64,000 bases of DNA from Rhynchopus sp. YZ270_cl-10 (taxonomy: Eukaryota; Euglenozoa; Diplonemea; Diplonemida; Diplonemidae), in the NCBI GenBank assembly GCA_964035575.1, contig OZ037857.1, positions 1,548,874 to 1,612,873 on the forward strand, in the 5' to 3' direction. The notes beneath the pieces are model-generated. The model searched no databases. It was not told the origin of the DNA and was given only the letters and a program-made list of their open reading frames with translations. The stretch's first letter is position 1, and each line of letters starts with the position of its first letter. The position numbers were made by a program, and so were the translations under genes. Of the stretch, positions 1 through 10,219 are shown piece by piece.

Positions 1-3000
1 CACCTGAAAGCACAGCGACACGCAAGGGAGCCGGGAAGTCGCAGAAGGTAGAGGAACTGGTGGCGGAGCTGAAGGGGAGCAGCGCTGTGCAGCGGAAGCT
101 GCTGGACGAGATTGCGGTCGTGCGCGAGCACATGGAGAACAGCAGCGGCGTCACGCACGACGCGTACACAACGCTGCAGAACACACTGCAGCCGCTCCTC
201 GCGGACCTAGCCTCAAAGAACCTCGTGATCGCAGGCCTCCTGCAGGAGATAGAAGACAAGAACGCCCTCATCACTGTCCTCAAACGCAACGTCGAAACAG
301 AGAAAGGGCGTGGCACCATCAGAGAGGGCGAGCTCACGCGAGACATAGGTATGCTCCATTTATGCTGCGCGTTCATCCCCTTGCATTACAGGAAGCCTAA
401 CGGAAGAAGACATGCGTGCGATGCCGGTTGACACTCTTGTGAATCGTGTCATCGAGACACAACGCGCTGCCTTTGCGAACTACAAGACTGCGGAGGACGC
501 GAAGAATCAGTTGTACGACGTGCGCAATGAGATCATGCGCATCAAGGACCGTATGCAGTCGTGCGACGTGCTGCGCGAGGGTGTCACCAAGCAGAGTGAG
601 TGCATCCTGCACCTGCAGGACGAGGTCAAGCACCACGAGCGCCGCTTTGAAAAGGCGAAGGAGGTTGCTCTACAGCAGGAGCAGGTCATCGAGAAGATGG
701 AGCAGATGATGAAGGCCTCCGCCACCAGCACCAACAGCGACGCAGCAGCAGGCTCACAGCAGGTCATCTCTTCACTCAAACTCAAACTCGCTGCCGCACA
801 GCGACGCGAGCAGCAGAACACCGAAGCCCTTCTCAACATGAAAGACAGAACCGGCGCAACCGAGTCGCAACGAGCCCTTGTCCTCCGCCTTCAATCTGAG
901 GTCGACAAGATGCACGTCAGTCTTGCGTCCTCAGAGGACCCTACCTTGTCTGCTTCACTCATGGAAGCGAACCCTGAGCAGACCGACGCCAATGAGTTGG
1001 TGAAGTCCATTCGAGAGATCCGTGCCAAATGGGCGGAGGACCGTGCACACCACGAACAGCTCTTTGACGCAGTGGGTGCGCTCCGCTCACGACTTCGCGA
1101 GCTCAACGAGACGGACGCAAGCGACTCTGAGAACGCCTCCTACGACAACACAAACACAGACATGGTCGAGGACATCCACACCCTCCTCGAGCAGCTCCTC
1201 ACCCGCATGGAGGACGAACGTGCAGAGCTGGGCGCAGAGGTAACTGCACAGCAGGAGAAGATCAACACACTGCGTCTCGAGGAAGTCGCCATGCAGCGCG
1301 AACGCGAGGGCACAGCAGACGCAGAGCTTACCGACCTGCAGGCACGTTGCGACCACATGCAGGAGGAACGTGACGACCTCTGTCACTGCGTGGAAAACGT
1401 TGTCTCCCAGGTCCTCACCTTCTTTGGGCTGCTTCACAGCAGCGGGCCCTCCCTTCTCACCGAAGGCGGGGATTCAGTGGCAACGTGCAAACAGCTTCTC
1501 GACCTGATGTGCCACTCTCTTGCGGCGTGCTACTCTGTGACACCGGACCTCGCGACACAGGGGGGCGACACATTTCCCGCGGTGCCCACTGTGTTTGCAC
1601 TGCCTCATATTGTGGGCCGTGCCGCAAAGGCCATGCGGCACGTTGCCATGGAGCTACCGGAGCTGGTCGTGACACCACCGATGGCAACGTCCCCAGAAGG
1701 GTGCATGGAGGCGTGGCGGGACGGAGGCTACGCAACGTGGAATGCAACGTTGTGTGCGATGATGGCGCAGTTTGCAGACTTTGAAGCGCAGCTCCCAACA
1801 CGCTTAGGATGCTCAGAGGAGGAGGCACAGCAGATGGCCGCAAGGCTGCAAGAGAGCGAAACATTGGTCGATAAGATGGCCCAGCAGCTGGGGTCAGGAG
1901 AAGGCAGCGAGGGGCTGGCAGCAGCACAGCAGGAGAACGAAGCCCTGCAGATGCGGCTGTCGTATGTCACAACTAAACAAAACGGTGATCACCATCTCCT
2001 CTCTCCCCCCTCACAGAATCATGGAGGAGAACGGAAGTGAGCGGGAGCGAAAGGCTGCGCAGGAAATATCGCGGCTTAAGGTATTCGCGCTAAAATTCAA
2101 AAAAAAGAATCAATGTAAAGGGGGCCCCCGAATAACTTTATTATTCGGTAACTTTGAAAAGCCAAAATCGCGGCAAAAAAAAGTTATTTGTAACCTAAGT
2201 TATTTGGGGGTAAACTTATTTGGTCACTGAAAATAGGGTTTTTTTTCTCATTGCCAACTTGGTGAAGCTTTTCAACACCAGCATTTGCATTTTTGGAATG
2301 TCCTGCCATAAAGCCTCGCGAGACCTGAAGGCCGGGACACCGGCTGCGACAGAAAGACCTGCCCCGCACAGCACCACAACATTGCCGCAGTTCCTCTCCG
2401 CAACCCACGAAGCAAACCCCTCCAAGTCTAGCGGAGTAAAAACATTCGGCATTCTATCCCTCCCTTTCAGTAATGTAGCCTCCGAGGCCCACTCGTCGTG
2501 CTCCTTCTCTGTCTGTTTGTCGTACTCGAATTTCGACAGGAATTCTTTCATTGCGCTGATGATTTGCTCTCTCTCCATCCATTAAACGCAGAAGTTCTGC
2601 GCTAATCCGAACCATTGTTTATCTATTCTATTGTAATATTGTCTCTATAAATTGTGGTGTGAGGATAAATGTGGTGGGGTCCGCCGAAATGGGCAAGTTC
2701 TCGTTTTTTGATCAATTTCCTCACAGTACACAGTAGCAGGACAGCACCAGAGGTCGGGGGTTGCGGGCCCGGGAGTCGGCGGGAGGGTCAACTCTTGTTT
2801 TCTGTTTTCCTGTTTTGTAGTTTTGTAAAGACCCCAGAAGACCCGACCGCCCGAATGATGATGCTGCTTTAAATCTGTTTCGCCCGACTTCTCCACAGTA
2901 TCAGTTAGGGGGGGAAATTTGAAAAATAAAAAAAGGAGGTATCAGGGGGCGAAGTTATTCGGTAACTTTTTCGGCACCTAAAATCTGGAAAAAAAAAAGT

Positions 3001-3244
3001 TATTTGGGAAAATAGCTATTATTTGGGGGTAAACTTATTCGGGGGCCCCCTTTAACCACTTCACCTCCTACAGCTGCAGCTCTCTGAAGCGAAGGCGTTT
3101 GCCCTAGCTGCGAAGCCACCCTCGCCGTCACCCTCTGTGCCTGCTAGCACCACACCCCCTGCACCAGAGATCCCAGCGAAACGGAAGGTGTCGAAGACGA
3201 AGCGGCTGGACCCAATAGTGCCGAGACACCGTTTCCAAGATTGA
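1..3244 (+). CDS. Large coiled-coil protein, 5' end outside window
   Basis: Four exons can be joined: an open frame from the window edge to 348, then 392-1961, 2017-2080 and 3074-3244 (TGA 3242-3244). Junctions are GT-AG and keep frame; together they give at least 716 residues. No start codon is needed inside the window because the frame is open at its left edge. Most of the protein is heptad-rich and full of Glu, Gln, Arg and Leu (e.g. residues read from 600-720 and 1200-1380), so a long coiled coil is expected. The C-terminus is Pro/Ser-rich and then basic (KRKVSKTKR), a possible nuclear or microtubule-binding tail. The third intron is 993 bp against 43 and 55 bp for the others because a mobile element lies in it. 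No family is assigned. A cytoskeletal or flagellar role is only a guess from the coiled coil. Confidence 0.8.
349..391 (+). other. Intron 1 of the coiled-coil gene (43 bp)
   Basis: GTATGC at the donor and TTACAG at the acceptor. Removing it joins codon 348/392-393 (GGA, Gly) and brings the two reading frames together, giving the peptide TRDIGSLTEEDM across the junction. Confidence 0.85.
1962..2016 (+). other. Intron 2 of the coiled-coil gene (55 bp)
   Basis: GTATGT donor and a pyrimidine-rich TCACAG acceptor. Splicing creates a Ser codon and continues as SIMEENGSERERK, avoiding the stop at 2038-2040 that the unspliced frame meets. Confidence 0.8.
2118..3052. mobile_element. TA-flanked terminal-inverted-repeat element carrying a sirtuin fragment
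   Basis: Both ends read AAGGGGGCCCCCGAATAA inward (left end at 2118, inverted copy ending at 3052), and each is flanked by TA (2116-2117 and 3053-3054). A TA target duplication is typical of the Tc1/mariner superfamily, although no transposase is present. Inside the termini are two similar direct repeats of about 90 bp (about 2131-2222 and 2953-3040). Between them lie a minus-strand ORF with a sirtuin signature and about 370 bp of unrecognised sequence. It looks like a non-autonomous element that picked up host gene sequence; the superfamily assignment is inference. Confidence 0.65.
2216..2578 (-). pseudogene. Antisense N-terminal fragment of a sirtuin (SIR2) deacetylase
   Basis: The 120-residue minus-strand ORF contains NVVVLCGAGLSVAAGVPAFRS, which matches the NAD-binding GAGxSxxxGIPxFRS signature of sirtuins. 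In the family this is followed by about 200 more residues with the catalytic His, four zinc Cys and further NAD contacts. None of these is here: the frame ends after a short tail that runs into the element's subterminal repeat. It therefore cannot make an active deacetylase. The usual Asp of the signature (PDFRS) is Ala here. It could be a captured exon or a remnant of a nested gene; whether it is transcribed is unknown. Confidence 0.6.
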
Positions 3245-3830
3245 TTGTGGCTGAGCGAAATAAGGGACACTACCTAAAAAGGTTTCAAACCCAGCAGTGC
3301 ACTCACCTGTACTCACCTCAGCTATGATGTGATGTGATGTGATGTGTACTCGCGATGCCAGTCGTCTTGCTTCCTTCTATGGGAAAAGAGTACAGGGTAA
3401 GCCCTCTGCAAAGATACAAAGACACTCTGTTCGGTTGGAACCGACAGCATATCTTATGAGAAGCTGACCAGGCGAGGTGCTTGTGATACTCTTTACGAAC
3501 TTACAACAAATTTCTTAGATGTGCACGAGAGGCACATTTGTCTTTGAAGTTTCCCTTTTTTTTTTGCGCTCTTTCTCAACTCCCCCCAACAACAGAGCGG
3601 AGGGTGTGTGTCAGGCACACAAAGCTTCTTCCGACAGCTCCCTTTGCACCCCCCTCCCCTATCCTCTCTTCGCAGCTCTAGCCTTTTGCCACAACCCTGC
3701 CATGCCTGTTTTACACGATGACTGCATTACTGTTAACACCAAGAGAGCACCCTGTTGTTTGTCTGAACCCCCCTAAATTTTCTTCAATTTTGCTCACAGA
3801 ATATTCTCGAAAAGAGAACCACACAACACC
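3245..3830. other. Spacer with a short ATGTG tandem repeat
   Basis: No gene seen. A 5-bp unit (GATGT) is repeated about four times at 3324-3346. The end is pyrimidine-rich and leads into the next gene, with CACAG at 3798-3802 as a possible 5'-UTR acceptor. Confidence 0.5.
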
Positions 3831-5372
3831 ATGGGAGAAGACTCTGAGAACGAGGAGGCTGATGTCGAGGAGGAGGAGGAGGAGGCTGAGGTCTTTACCC
3901 CCATTGACGTGAGTGCCATGCCTGACGGCGAGGTGACGTGCGTGCTTGGGCAGTGGTCCACAGCTGCAAGCATTGAGGACGCGCTGAACAATGTGGCTGA
4001 ACTCAAGAGCTCTGTCCTCATCGTGAACGAAGGCACGTACGGCGCGCTTGAGCTGAATGAGTCGCATGAAGGCCTCGTGATCTGCGGGTCAGGTGCTGCA
4101 GAGAACACTGTGTTCGCGAGCGTGGCTGTGACAGTGCAGACGGCGTGCATCAAGAACGTTTCCTTCGTCACGACGTCCACGACAGACGCAAGTGCCGTTA
4201 TTTCGTGCCAAAACGCAAAGTGTTGCAAAGTTGTGTTCACACACTGCAGGTTCAGCGGCGGGAAGAACAGCGTCGAGGTACACGCCTTTGCGCGGCCAAC
4301 GTTTGTGTCGTGCAGTGTTGTGTGCGAGCAGGTGTGTGGGGTGTACTGCTTTCCGCGCAGCCATCCGCAGTTTAGCGCTTCATGCGTTCTTTTGGATAGG
4401 GCGGGGCTGATGGCTGGGAAGCTTGCGACCGACAAATGCCTTGTGAACATTGCGCGTGGCGAGACTGTTGTGCTGCTTGGCTACGAGGCTGCAGAAGAGG
4501 ACGGTGGTGTGCCCTGGTGCCGCGTGGCCTACCACGGTGCCGTCCCTGTTCTCTCCGCTGCCGCCGCCTCAGCCGCGTCCTCAGCACAGAACGCACAGCA
4601 GGTCGTGAACCGCTACTACGAAGGCCTCATCCGCAAGCCGCTCCTCGACTACACACACATGGCACGCTGCACCATTGCTGGCAAGACTGCCGACACCACC
4701 GACGCCACCTCCAAAGAAGAGAAGAACGCACAAGACGCCCAAGGCATGGCAGTGGGTGTGTTCAGCGACAACGGCTCCTGCATTGTACGCGACACTCTCG
4801 TCGAAGGCGTGCAGACCGGCTTCTACATGAAGGACACCTGCAAGGACAGCATTGTAGAGAACGTGGAGGTGTCCAACGTGACGGGTACTGGGGTGTACCT
4901 CGACGAAGGCTGCCGTGCGGTGGTGAAGAACTCTGCTGTGCGCGACTGCAGCCACTATGCGTTGCTTGTCTCTAGTGGGCCTGAGCCTGCATCAGACGAG
5001 GTGACGCAGCTGTGCCAGATGTATGAGGAGTGCCGTGCATCATGCGACACTGTAGGACTGCAACAGCTCACAAACCTCTTCAGCGACAGGGGCATCCAGC
5101 TCAGCGAGAACGACCGCCAGTGGACAGACTCCGTCTCACGCACAACAGGTACCTGGCGGCCTGCCGCTACACGCGCCATCATCCGGAACTGCGTGCTCGA
5201 GTCTGCTGTACGCATCGGTGAAGGCACCTCCTCATCCTTCTTCGGCAACGTTGTCGTCAAGCCTGCAACAATCGACTCCCGCCAGCCCTTCAAAGTAAAC
5301 GGCATCACCCTCGTCTCAGAAGCACCAAAGAAGGCAGTCCTCAAACGAGATGACGAAGAGGCGGATGCTTGA
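3831..5372 (+). CDS. Right-handed beta-helix repeat protein (513 aa)
   Basis: An intronless ORF with a good start context (CAACACCATGG). After an acidic N-terminus (residues 1-22, a run of Glu) the protein shows short repeating beta-strand rungs with regular Val/Ile/Cys and Asn spacing, e.g. NTVFASVAVTVQTACIKNV and IVENVEVSNVTGTGVYLDE. This is the pattern of parallel beta-helix (PbH1, pectate-lyase-like) folds found in SHCBP1 and FBXO11-type proteins. No signal peptide, catalytic Asp set or F-box can be seen, so a cytosolic scaffold is more likely than an enzyme. The middle (about residues 240-260) is Ala/Ser-rich and probably a linker. The C-terminus is charged (KRDDEEADA). The fold call is fair; the function is unknown. 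Confidence 0.75.
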   Translation: MGEDSENEEADVEEEEEEAEVFTPIDVSAMPDGEVTCVLGQWSTAASIEDALNNVAELKSSVLIVNEGTYGALELNESHEGLVICGSGAAENTVFASVAVTVQTACIKNVSFVTTSTTDASAVISCQNAKCCKVVFTHCRFSGGKNSVEVHAFARPTFVSCSVVCEQVCGVYCFPRSHPQFSASCVLLDRAGLMAGKLATDKCLVNIARGETVVLLGYEAAEEDGGVPWCRVAYHGAVPVLSAAAASAASSAQNAQQVVNRYYEGLIRKPLLDYTHMARCTIAGKTADTTDATSKEEKNAQDAQGMAVGVFSDNGSCIVRDTLVEGVQTGFYMKDTCKDSIVENVEVSNVTGTGVYLDEGCRAVVKNSAVRDCSHYALLVSSGPEPASDEVTQLCQMYEECRASCDTVGLQQLTNLFSDRGIQLSENDRQWTDSVSRTTGTWRPAATRAIIRNCVLESAVRIGEGTSSSFFGNVVVKPATIDSRQPFKVNGITLVSEAPKKAVLKRDDEEADA

Positions 5373-5834
5373 GAGGAGTCGACGAATGGGGCAGTTACAC
5401 ATTTAAAAGGGAGGTGAGGGGCCTACATTTTTTTGTAAGGACGTAGGTGGGGAAGAAGCAATTTACACAAATTATGTTTATTTATTTTTTTTATTTTTTG
5501 AAGGTTCTTCCCCTCCCGATTTTTAAAACTTATTTGTGAACGAAAAAAGGAAAATTTCAAAATAAAACAAAAATGAAAAAGACAAACACAGAGGGTAGGC
5601 ATTACCTCCCTATACACTTCTGACACACAATACCACATTTTTTTTTTTGTAAAAAAGATCTCCAAGAATGTCTTTCTCAAACATATTTTTATTGTCACTT
5701 TTTAAAGTGGTCCCTCAGTACGAAGTTTAATGCACAAAAGTCAATATTACCCCCTTTTCCCTTCTCCATTTTTCTTGCAACCTCAAACCTGCGTACCCAT
5801 AAAACCCTCTCTCTCTCTCCTTTCAGGTCTCCAG
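5373..5834. other. AT-rich spacer
   Basis: Dominated by T and A runs. No coding signal on either strand. A CT-rich tract followed by TTTCAG at 5820-5825, just before the next start codon, may be a 5'-UTR splice acceptor. Confidence 0.45.
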
Positions 5835-7682
5835 ATGACACAATGCATGTTGTCAAACTTAGCGCAGACAGCGTTGAAAGGGAAGAAGAACCGTCGTACA
5901 GTAGAGCACGAGGTGACGGACCATGTTGTGCGGTGCAAGATGAAGCGGCATACAGTAGGCACACCACCTCCGCAGCCAAATGCTAGGAAGGCACAGACAC
6001 GCAACACCGTTTTCCGCGTGGCGCAGCCTGCCGCACGCATGCCCCCTAATGCCAGCTTCAACGTGCTGTGTGTGTCCACCCGTGCAAAGGGGCGTGCCAG
6101 TGTGCACAACGCCACCTCAGCCCCGACCGACCCTTCGCCCTTCGCACCCTTCCGTATGGAAACCGCACAACGTGCAAAGTTTCGCCCCCAGCGCCACTCC
6201 CCTCCACCCTCTGCACTGCCACGACCTGTGCTCTCCTCTCGTGACAGTATTAAGGTCAGCCCTTCGGGTGCACTCTCCATAAAGAAGCGGCTGCGGAAGT
6301 GGGATGCGAGCGCATCAGTCGCGCTGAAGGAAAGAACTGCGTTTCAGACGTTCCCTGAAACGGTGCCGGCACCAGCACCAGAGGCACCTACGTGGTACTT
6401 TCCAAAGATTGAACATCCGTTGTGCAGATCGCAGATGGGCTGTGGTACTACACCTACTCAGTCTCCCGCTGCTCCGATCGTCGCAGACCAGCCACGGCGT
6501 TTGCTGCACACCGTCGAAGGGGTGAACGTCTCTGCCGCATTGGCGCACGTTGTCCAAGCACCGTTGGTAGCTCAACCCCCTGTCCCCCCCGTCTGCACAA
6601 CGTCCGACGAGGAGAGCTGTGAGGAGGTGGCCCACATACCCGAGGCCTCTCCTATCGCTTCACCGCAGCCGCCGAAGCAAATGAAGCAGAGTGGGAGGGT
6701 GTACCCGCAGAGGAGGGAGTGTCAACGGATGGACGTGCCGGCAGTGGAGAACCCGGTGAAGCGTTGCAGTGTGCGGGCGAAGGGGCGGGAGAAGGAAATG
6801 AATAATCGGTTGAGCGAGGCCACGTTGTCGTTACCACCTCCACCAGGGTTTGGGCGCCCTGTACGGCTTGACTTCCTTGCGCACGCAGGACGTACCATAG
6901 AGAACTGGGCTAGGTCAAAGTCACATCCTCACGTACCTCCACATACCCCTCGGCACGAGGAAGGGGAACATAAGCCACGTCGTCAAAGCCACGCAAGCCG
7001 AAGAGCACGACGGAGAAGCACGCTTGTTGACAAACACCCCCGACCACCAACCGAACTCCCCGAAAAGGAGGAGGAAACGAACAGCGAACCGAACAGCGTG
7101 GACGAAGGGGACGACGACCTCATTTTGTCCTTCCGCCTGCGGAAGGTGTACCTCAGGCTGCATCCTTTGAGTGAGATTCGCGTGGCGCATGTTGTTCCGG
7201 AAGAGCTGCTTCACGCACATCGAGAGATTCATGGCTACGGTGTTGTGCGGGTAAGACACGACGTGCTGCCACAGCCTGCCCTGCCGAGGCCGGTCATGAT
7301 AGGGTTGAAGCTCCCAGAGGTGAAGCCGCGTTCGTTCGACGAAGCGATTAGCGAAGTGTCTACGCCATCAAGTGGCAGCTTCGTGGACACGGAGGTAGAG
7401 GTGTCGGACTCAGAATGGGTTGAAACGCGTGTGGATGTGGCAGAGAAGCGTGACCCGTACGCCCTCCCCGTCCCGCACACAGGAACGCATACCCTGACCG
7501 TGAAGAAGCTGCGTCCCCTAGATGAGGCTTCGCTTCTTCAAAACGAACTGAAAGGCTGTCGTCGCATGTCCGAAAACACCGTCAAGCGTGTCAACGATCT
7601 CCTCACGATGCAGCGCAGTGCGGAGCAAGAGATGCGAGCACGCATGGCGCAGAGGAGGACTGAGCTAGGGGAGATGGAGTGA
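5835..7682 (+). CDS. Basic, proline-rich protein of unknown function (615 aa)
   Basis: The frame is open from 5730, but the peptide before 5835 is encoded by T-rich spacer sequence. The ATG at 5835, just after a possible acceptor (CCTTTCAG), is the likelier start (MTQCMLSN). The protein is rich in Pro, Arg, Ser and charged residues, with no signal peptide or membrane segment. A stretch near residues 400-450 is strongly basic (HKPRRQSHASRRARRRS) and precedes an acidic block (EKEEETNSEPNSVDEGDDD). The last 40 residues look like a short amphipathic helix (NDLLTMQRSAEQEMRARMAQ). No known domain was recognised. It is likely mostly disordered. Confidence 0.7.
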   Translation: MTQCMLSNLAQTALKGKKNRRTVEHEVTDHVVRCKMKRHTVGTPPPQPNARKAQTRNTVFRVAQPAARMPPNASFNVLCVSTRAKGRASVHNATSAPTDPSPFAPFRMETAQRAKFRPQRHSPPPSALPRPVLSSRDSIKVSPSGALSIKKRLRKWDASASVALKERTAFQTFPETVPAPAPEAPTWYFPKIEHPLCRSQMGCGTTPTQSPAAPIVADQPRRLLHTVEGVNVSAALAHVVQAPLVAQPPVPPVCTTSDEESCEEVAHIPEASPIASPQPPKQMKQSGRVYPQRRECQRMDVPAVENPVKRCSVRAKGREKEMNNRLSEATLSLPPPPGFGRPVRLDFLAHAGRTIENWARSKSHPHVPPHTPRHEEGEHKPRRQSHASRRARRRSTLVDKHPRPPTELPEKEEETNSEPNSVDEGDDDLILSFRLRKVYLRLHPLSEIRVAHVVPEELLHAHREIHGYGVVRVRHDVLPQPALPRPVMIGLKLPEVKPRSFDEAISEVSTPSSGSFVDTEVEVSDSEWVETRVDVAEKRDPYALPVPHTGTHTLTVKKLRPLDEASLLQNELKGCRRMSENTVKRVNDLLTMQRSAEQEMRARMAQRRTELGEME

Positions 7683-8048
7683 ACCGTAAGCAGGTTTTGT
7701 TTTGTTTTGCCAGGCTTTATTTTGTTCTTTTTTTTATTTTATTTTTGAAAGTGTCGCGTCGTTCACTCACCCAATCGTGCTCTGCAACACCACTCCACAG
7801 GTGAGAAATAGTGTGTGTGGAAGCGTCAACGCTTTTTTTTTGAAAGAGTGCAGTGCAGCACACATTGAAATTATTCTCTTTTGGTTTCGTACTTCTGTAC
7901 AACATGGTTTTTTTCCTTACCAACATCTTAACAGATCTTGGAGAACAGCAAAATATGAACATCACAGCATCTTCCCCTTTTTCCACTATTTCTCAAAACA
8001 TAATTTTTATCAACATATTTTTCAGTACCAAAATACATTCTACACAAC
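7683..8048. other. T-rich spacer
   Basis: No gene seen. T-runs, with no RNA gene or repeat recognised. Confidence 0.4.
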
Positions 8049-9314
8049 ATGCAGCACGACAGTGCGATATGCATCCCACGGTACCCCAATGCACCGGCGC
8101 GGAGTCACCCCTTCTCACGAGGCGCGTCGGAGCGACAGCCGTCGCCGTACCATGCTGTGACGTTGCCCTCTCCTGAACACCACCAACAACAACAACAACA
8201 CCACACTACACCGCCACTTCTTGACGACGTTGTGATCCAAGTAACACGTGTACGCACACATGACGTCGACACCGATATAGTGCCTTCCCCAACAGGGCAT
8301 CAGAACATCCCCGTAGAACGAAACACATATGACGCAGACGCGTCCCTCAGTGATATCACCTGTGCAGAGGTGGAGGCGCCACCACTCTATGCTCTGCGGC
8401 AGCAGTACGAAGGGCGCCTGCATGCACAGCGGACGTACATTGTGCAGACGGTGCGGGAGGTGAAGTACCGTGCGTGCCGTGCGTTGGCAGGCGTTGCCGA
8501 GGCCCAGCTGCGCCACCGGTGCTACTTTCTGTGGCGTCTCTTTGCGAAGGGTGCTCACATCATCGTCTCTGCCTCCACCACCACTACCACCACTGCCACC
8601 ACTGCCACATCCTCCATCGCAGCCACATCCTCCACTGCGACTATCGTTGCAGAACACCACCACCACCACGTACCCCCAGCATCAATCGCAACGCAGACAC
8701 AGCCCAAGAACCTCGAGGTGTCCTTCCGTGCTCCCCTCTCCCACCCACGGGGCAGGTCTGTAAGCAGTGACGCAATCAGTGCGGAGGCCGCCTCGCCTGC
8801 GGGTAGTCTTGACTATGGGACGCATGGTTTGTCGGGGTTGCGGCAGGGGAGGCCTGGGCAGGGTAGGGAGGGTGTGTCGCTGTCGCCAGAGTCGGCTGCG
8901 TCGCCTGTGAGTTTCAATAGGTTTTTGGATGGGTTTGACGAGACGTCTCCGTCGCCACGTACCAGCAAGGCGATTGCGACCAGTCAGCACTCTGCGTCTT
9001 CTGCTGTGCCGCTGCAGCCGCCGTCGCAGATCGCTGCAGGCCAACACTACGGGACAGACCGGCGGGATAACAACGGCGGCTGGTCGCGATACTTCATAAC
9101 CATCGCCCGCATGGAAGGCGACAGCGCCTGCTTCGTCCCGCAGCTCGAGACCGTGCTCTCCGTCGACGTCATCAAGCAAGGCTTAGCCGACGGCGAGCTC
9201 CGCTTCCTCAAACACCTCACAAAAGAGGAGACCCGCGACTGGGAGCTGAACTGGTGGGCGCAAGAGAAGGCGGAACACAGGGAACGTTCGAGACGGCGGG
9301 CCATGCAGTTGTAG
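8049..9314 (+). CDS. Low-complexity protein of unknown function (421 aa)
   Basis: A single open frame with coding-like GC-rich codons. Low-complexity tracts include a Gln/His run at residues 45-52, a Thr/Ala/Ser run at about 178-200 and five His at about 204-208. The better-ordered parts are about 112-175 (LRQQYEGRLHAQRTYIVQTV, probably helical) and the C-terminal 80 residues, which start GGWSRYFITIARMEGDSA and end in a charged helix (TKEETRDWELNWWAQEKAEH). No family recognised. The start is uncertain: the ATG at 8049 lies directly after T-rich spacer, and a later in-frame Met cannot be excluded. Confidence 0.6.
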   Translation: MQHDSAICIPRYPNAPARSHPFSRGASERQPSPYHAVTLPSPEHHQQQQQHHTTPPLLDDVVIQVTRVRTHDVDTDIVPSPTGHQNIPVERNTYDADASLSDITCAEVEAPPLYALRQQYEGRLHAQRTYIVQTVREVKYRACRALAGVAEAQLRHRCYFLWRLFAKGAHIIVSASTTTTTTATTATSSIAATSSTATIVAEHHHHHVPPASIATQTQPKNLEVSFRAPLSHPRGRSVSSDAISAEAASPAGSLDYGTHGLSGLRQGRPGQGREGVSLSPESAASPVSFNRFLDGFDETSPSPRTSKAIATSQHSASSAVPLQPPSQIAAGQHYGTDRRDNNGGWSRYFITIARMEGDSACFVPQLETVLSVDVIKQGLADGELRFLKHLTKEETRDWELNWWAQEKAEHRERSRRRAMQL

Positions 9315-9482
9315 GCCATAAGGATGGAGCTTTGTCACACTATAGAGGTGGTCTTGCCACCATTTAACAAACTGTAGAACATAATAGAACAAAAGAAGAC
9401 ACTTTGCAACTTCCATTTATACACATCTAAGCTTTCTGTCTACACCACCCCACACCCTCACAGAACCCTCCCCTACCCAACA

Positions 9483-10219
9483 ATGGAAGCCGACCAGTTA
9501 ACAAAGCTCTTCGAAGCCATCGCACAGGGGGGCAAGCCTGCCTCTGAGGTGCCCACCTCCTCGACACGCGTGCACGTAGGCCCGCTGCAGGACTGCCACA
9601 ATGAGGAGACACTCAATGCGCTGTTCTCGACGTGTGGTGAGGTTGAGTTTGTGCGTCTGTCGGGCGAGAATCAACGCTCTGCACAGGTTCAGTTCAAGAG
9701 TGAGGAGGGTGCACAGGCTGCGATGCAGCTGAAGCCACCTGTGATTCCCGTGAATATGCGCATCCAGGCAAGCCGTGAGGTGCAAGGCGGGCCCATGAAC
9801 GGAAAGGCCACGACGCAGGAGCAGGTGCTCTACGCACAGCAGATCTCTGCTGCAAGGGATTCGTACGCAGACTTCCAAGCCGACAAGGAGGAGGAGAAGG
9901 CGAAGCGTATGCGGCGCAGAGAGAAGGAGCGACGTCGCAAGCTTGCACAGCGACGTGAGGAGGAGGGACACTCGACTGCGACAGACTCTGCATTTGACTC
10001 TGCGCTCGAGACGGACGAGCGGCGCAAGCTGCGGAGAGAGAGACATGCAAAAAGGTTTGTTCTGCAAAAAATAAAACATTACCAACAAAATCATTACACC
10101 AACACAGAAAAAGCGCCGGCAAAAAGCGGAGGAAACGGAAGCGCGAAGGAAGCGACGTGAGTGGTTCCTCATCGGACTCAAGCCTCCCGACACCGCCACG
10201 TGTCGTCTTCCAGGGGTGA
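9483..10219 (+). CDS. RRM-domain RNA-binding protein with basic C-terminus (SR-related type)
   Basis: Two exons, 9483-10054 and 10108-10219, separated by a 53-bp GT-AG intron, give 227 residues. Residues about 28-100 form one RNA recognition motif: RNP2-like VHVGPL, then LNALFSTCGEVEFVRL, then RNP1-like RSAQVQFKS. The aromatic residues usually found in RNP1 are mostly replaced, as in some SR-related factors. Residues 135-190 are a charged helix full of Arg, Lys and Glu (KEEEKAKRMRRREKERRRK). The spliced exon adds KKRRKRKREGSD and a Ser-rich end. This resembles nuclear splicing-related RRM proteins such as the SREK1 group. Role in splicing or mRNA handling is inferred from the domain layout. 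Start context is CCCAACAATGG. Confidence 0.8.

Larger units (their letters stand above)
2081..3073 (+). other. Intron 3 of the coiled-coil gene (993 bp, enlarged by an insertion)
   Basis: Donor GTATTC follows AAG at 2080; acceptor CTACAG ends at 3073; the junction is phase 0. Without the 935-bp element and one copy of its TA target site, the intron would be 56 bp, the normal size here. That supports insertion into a pre-existing intron. Confidence 0.75.

Noticed and set aside
2131..3040. LTR retrotransposon
   Set aside because: The direct repeats are only about 90 bp, lie inside inverted termini with a TA target, and no reverse transcriptase, gag or primer site is present.
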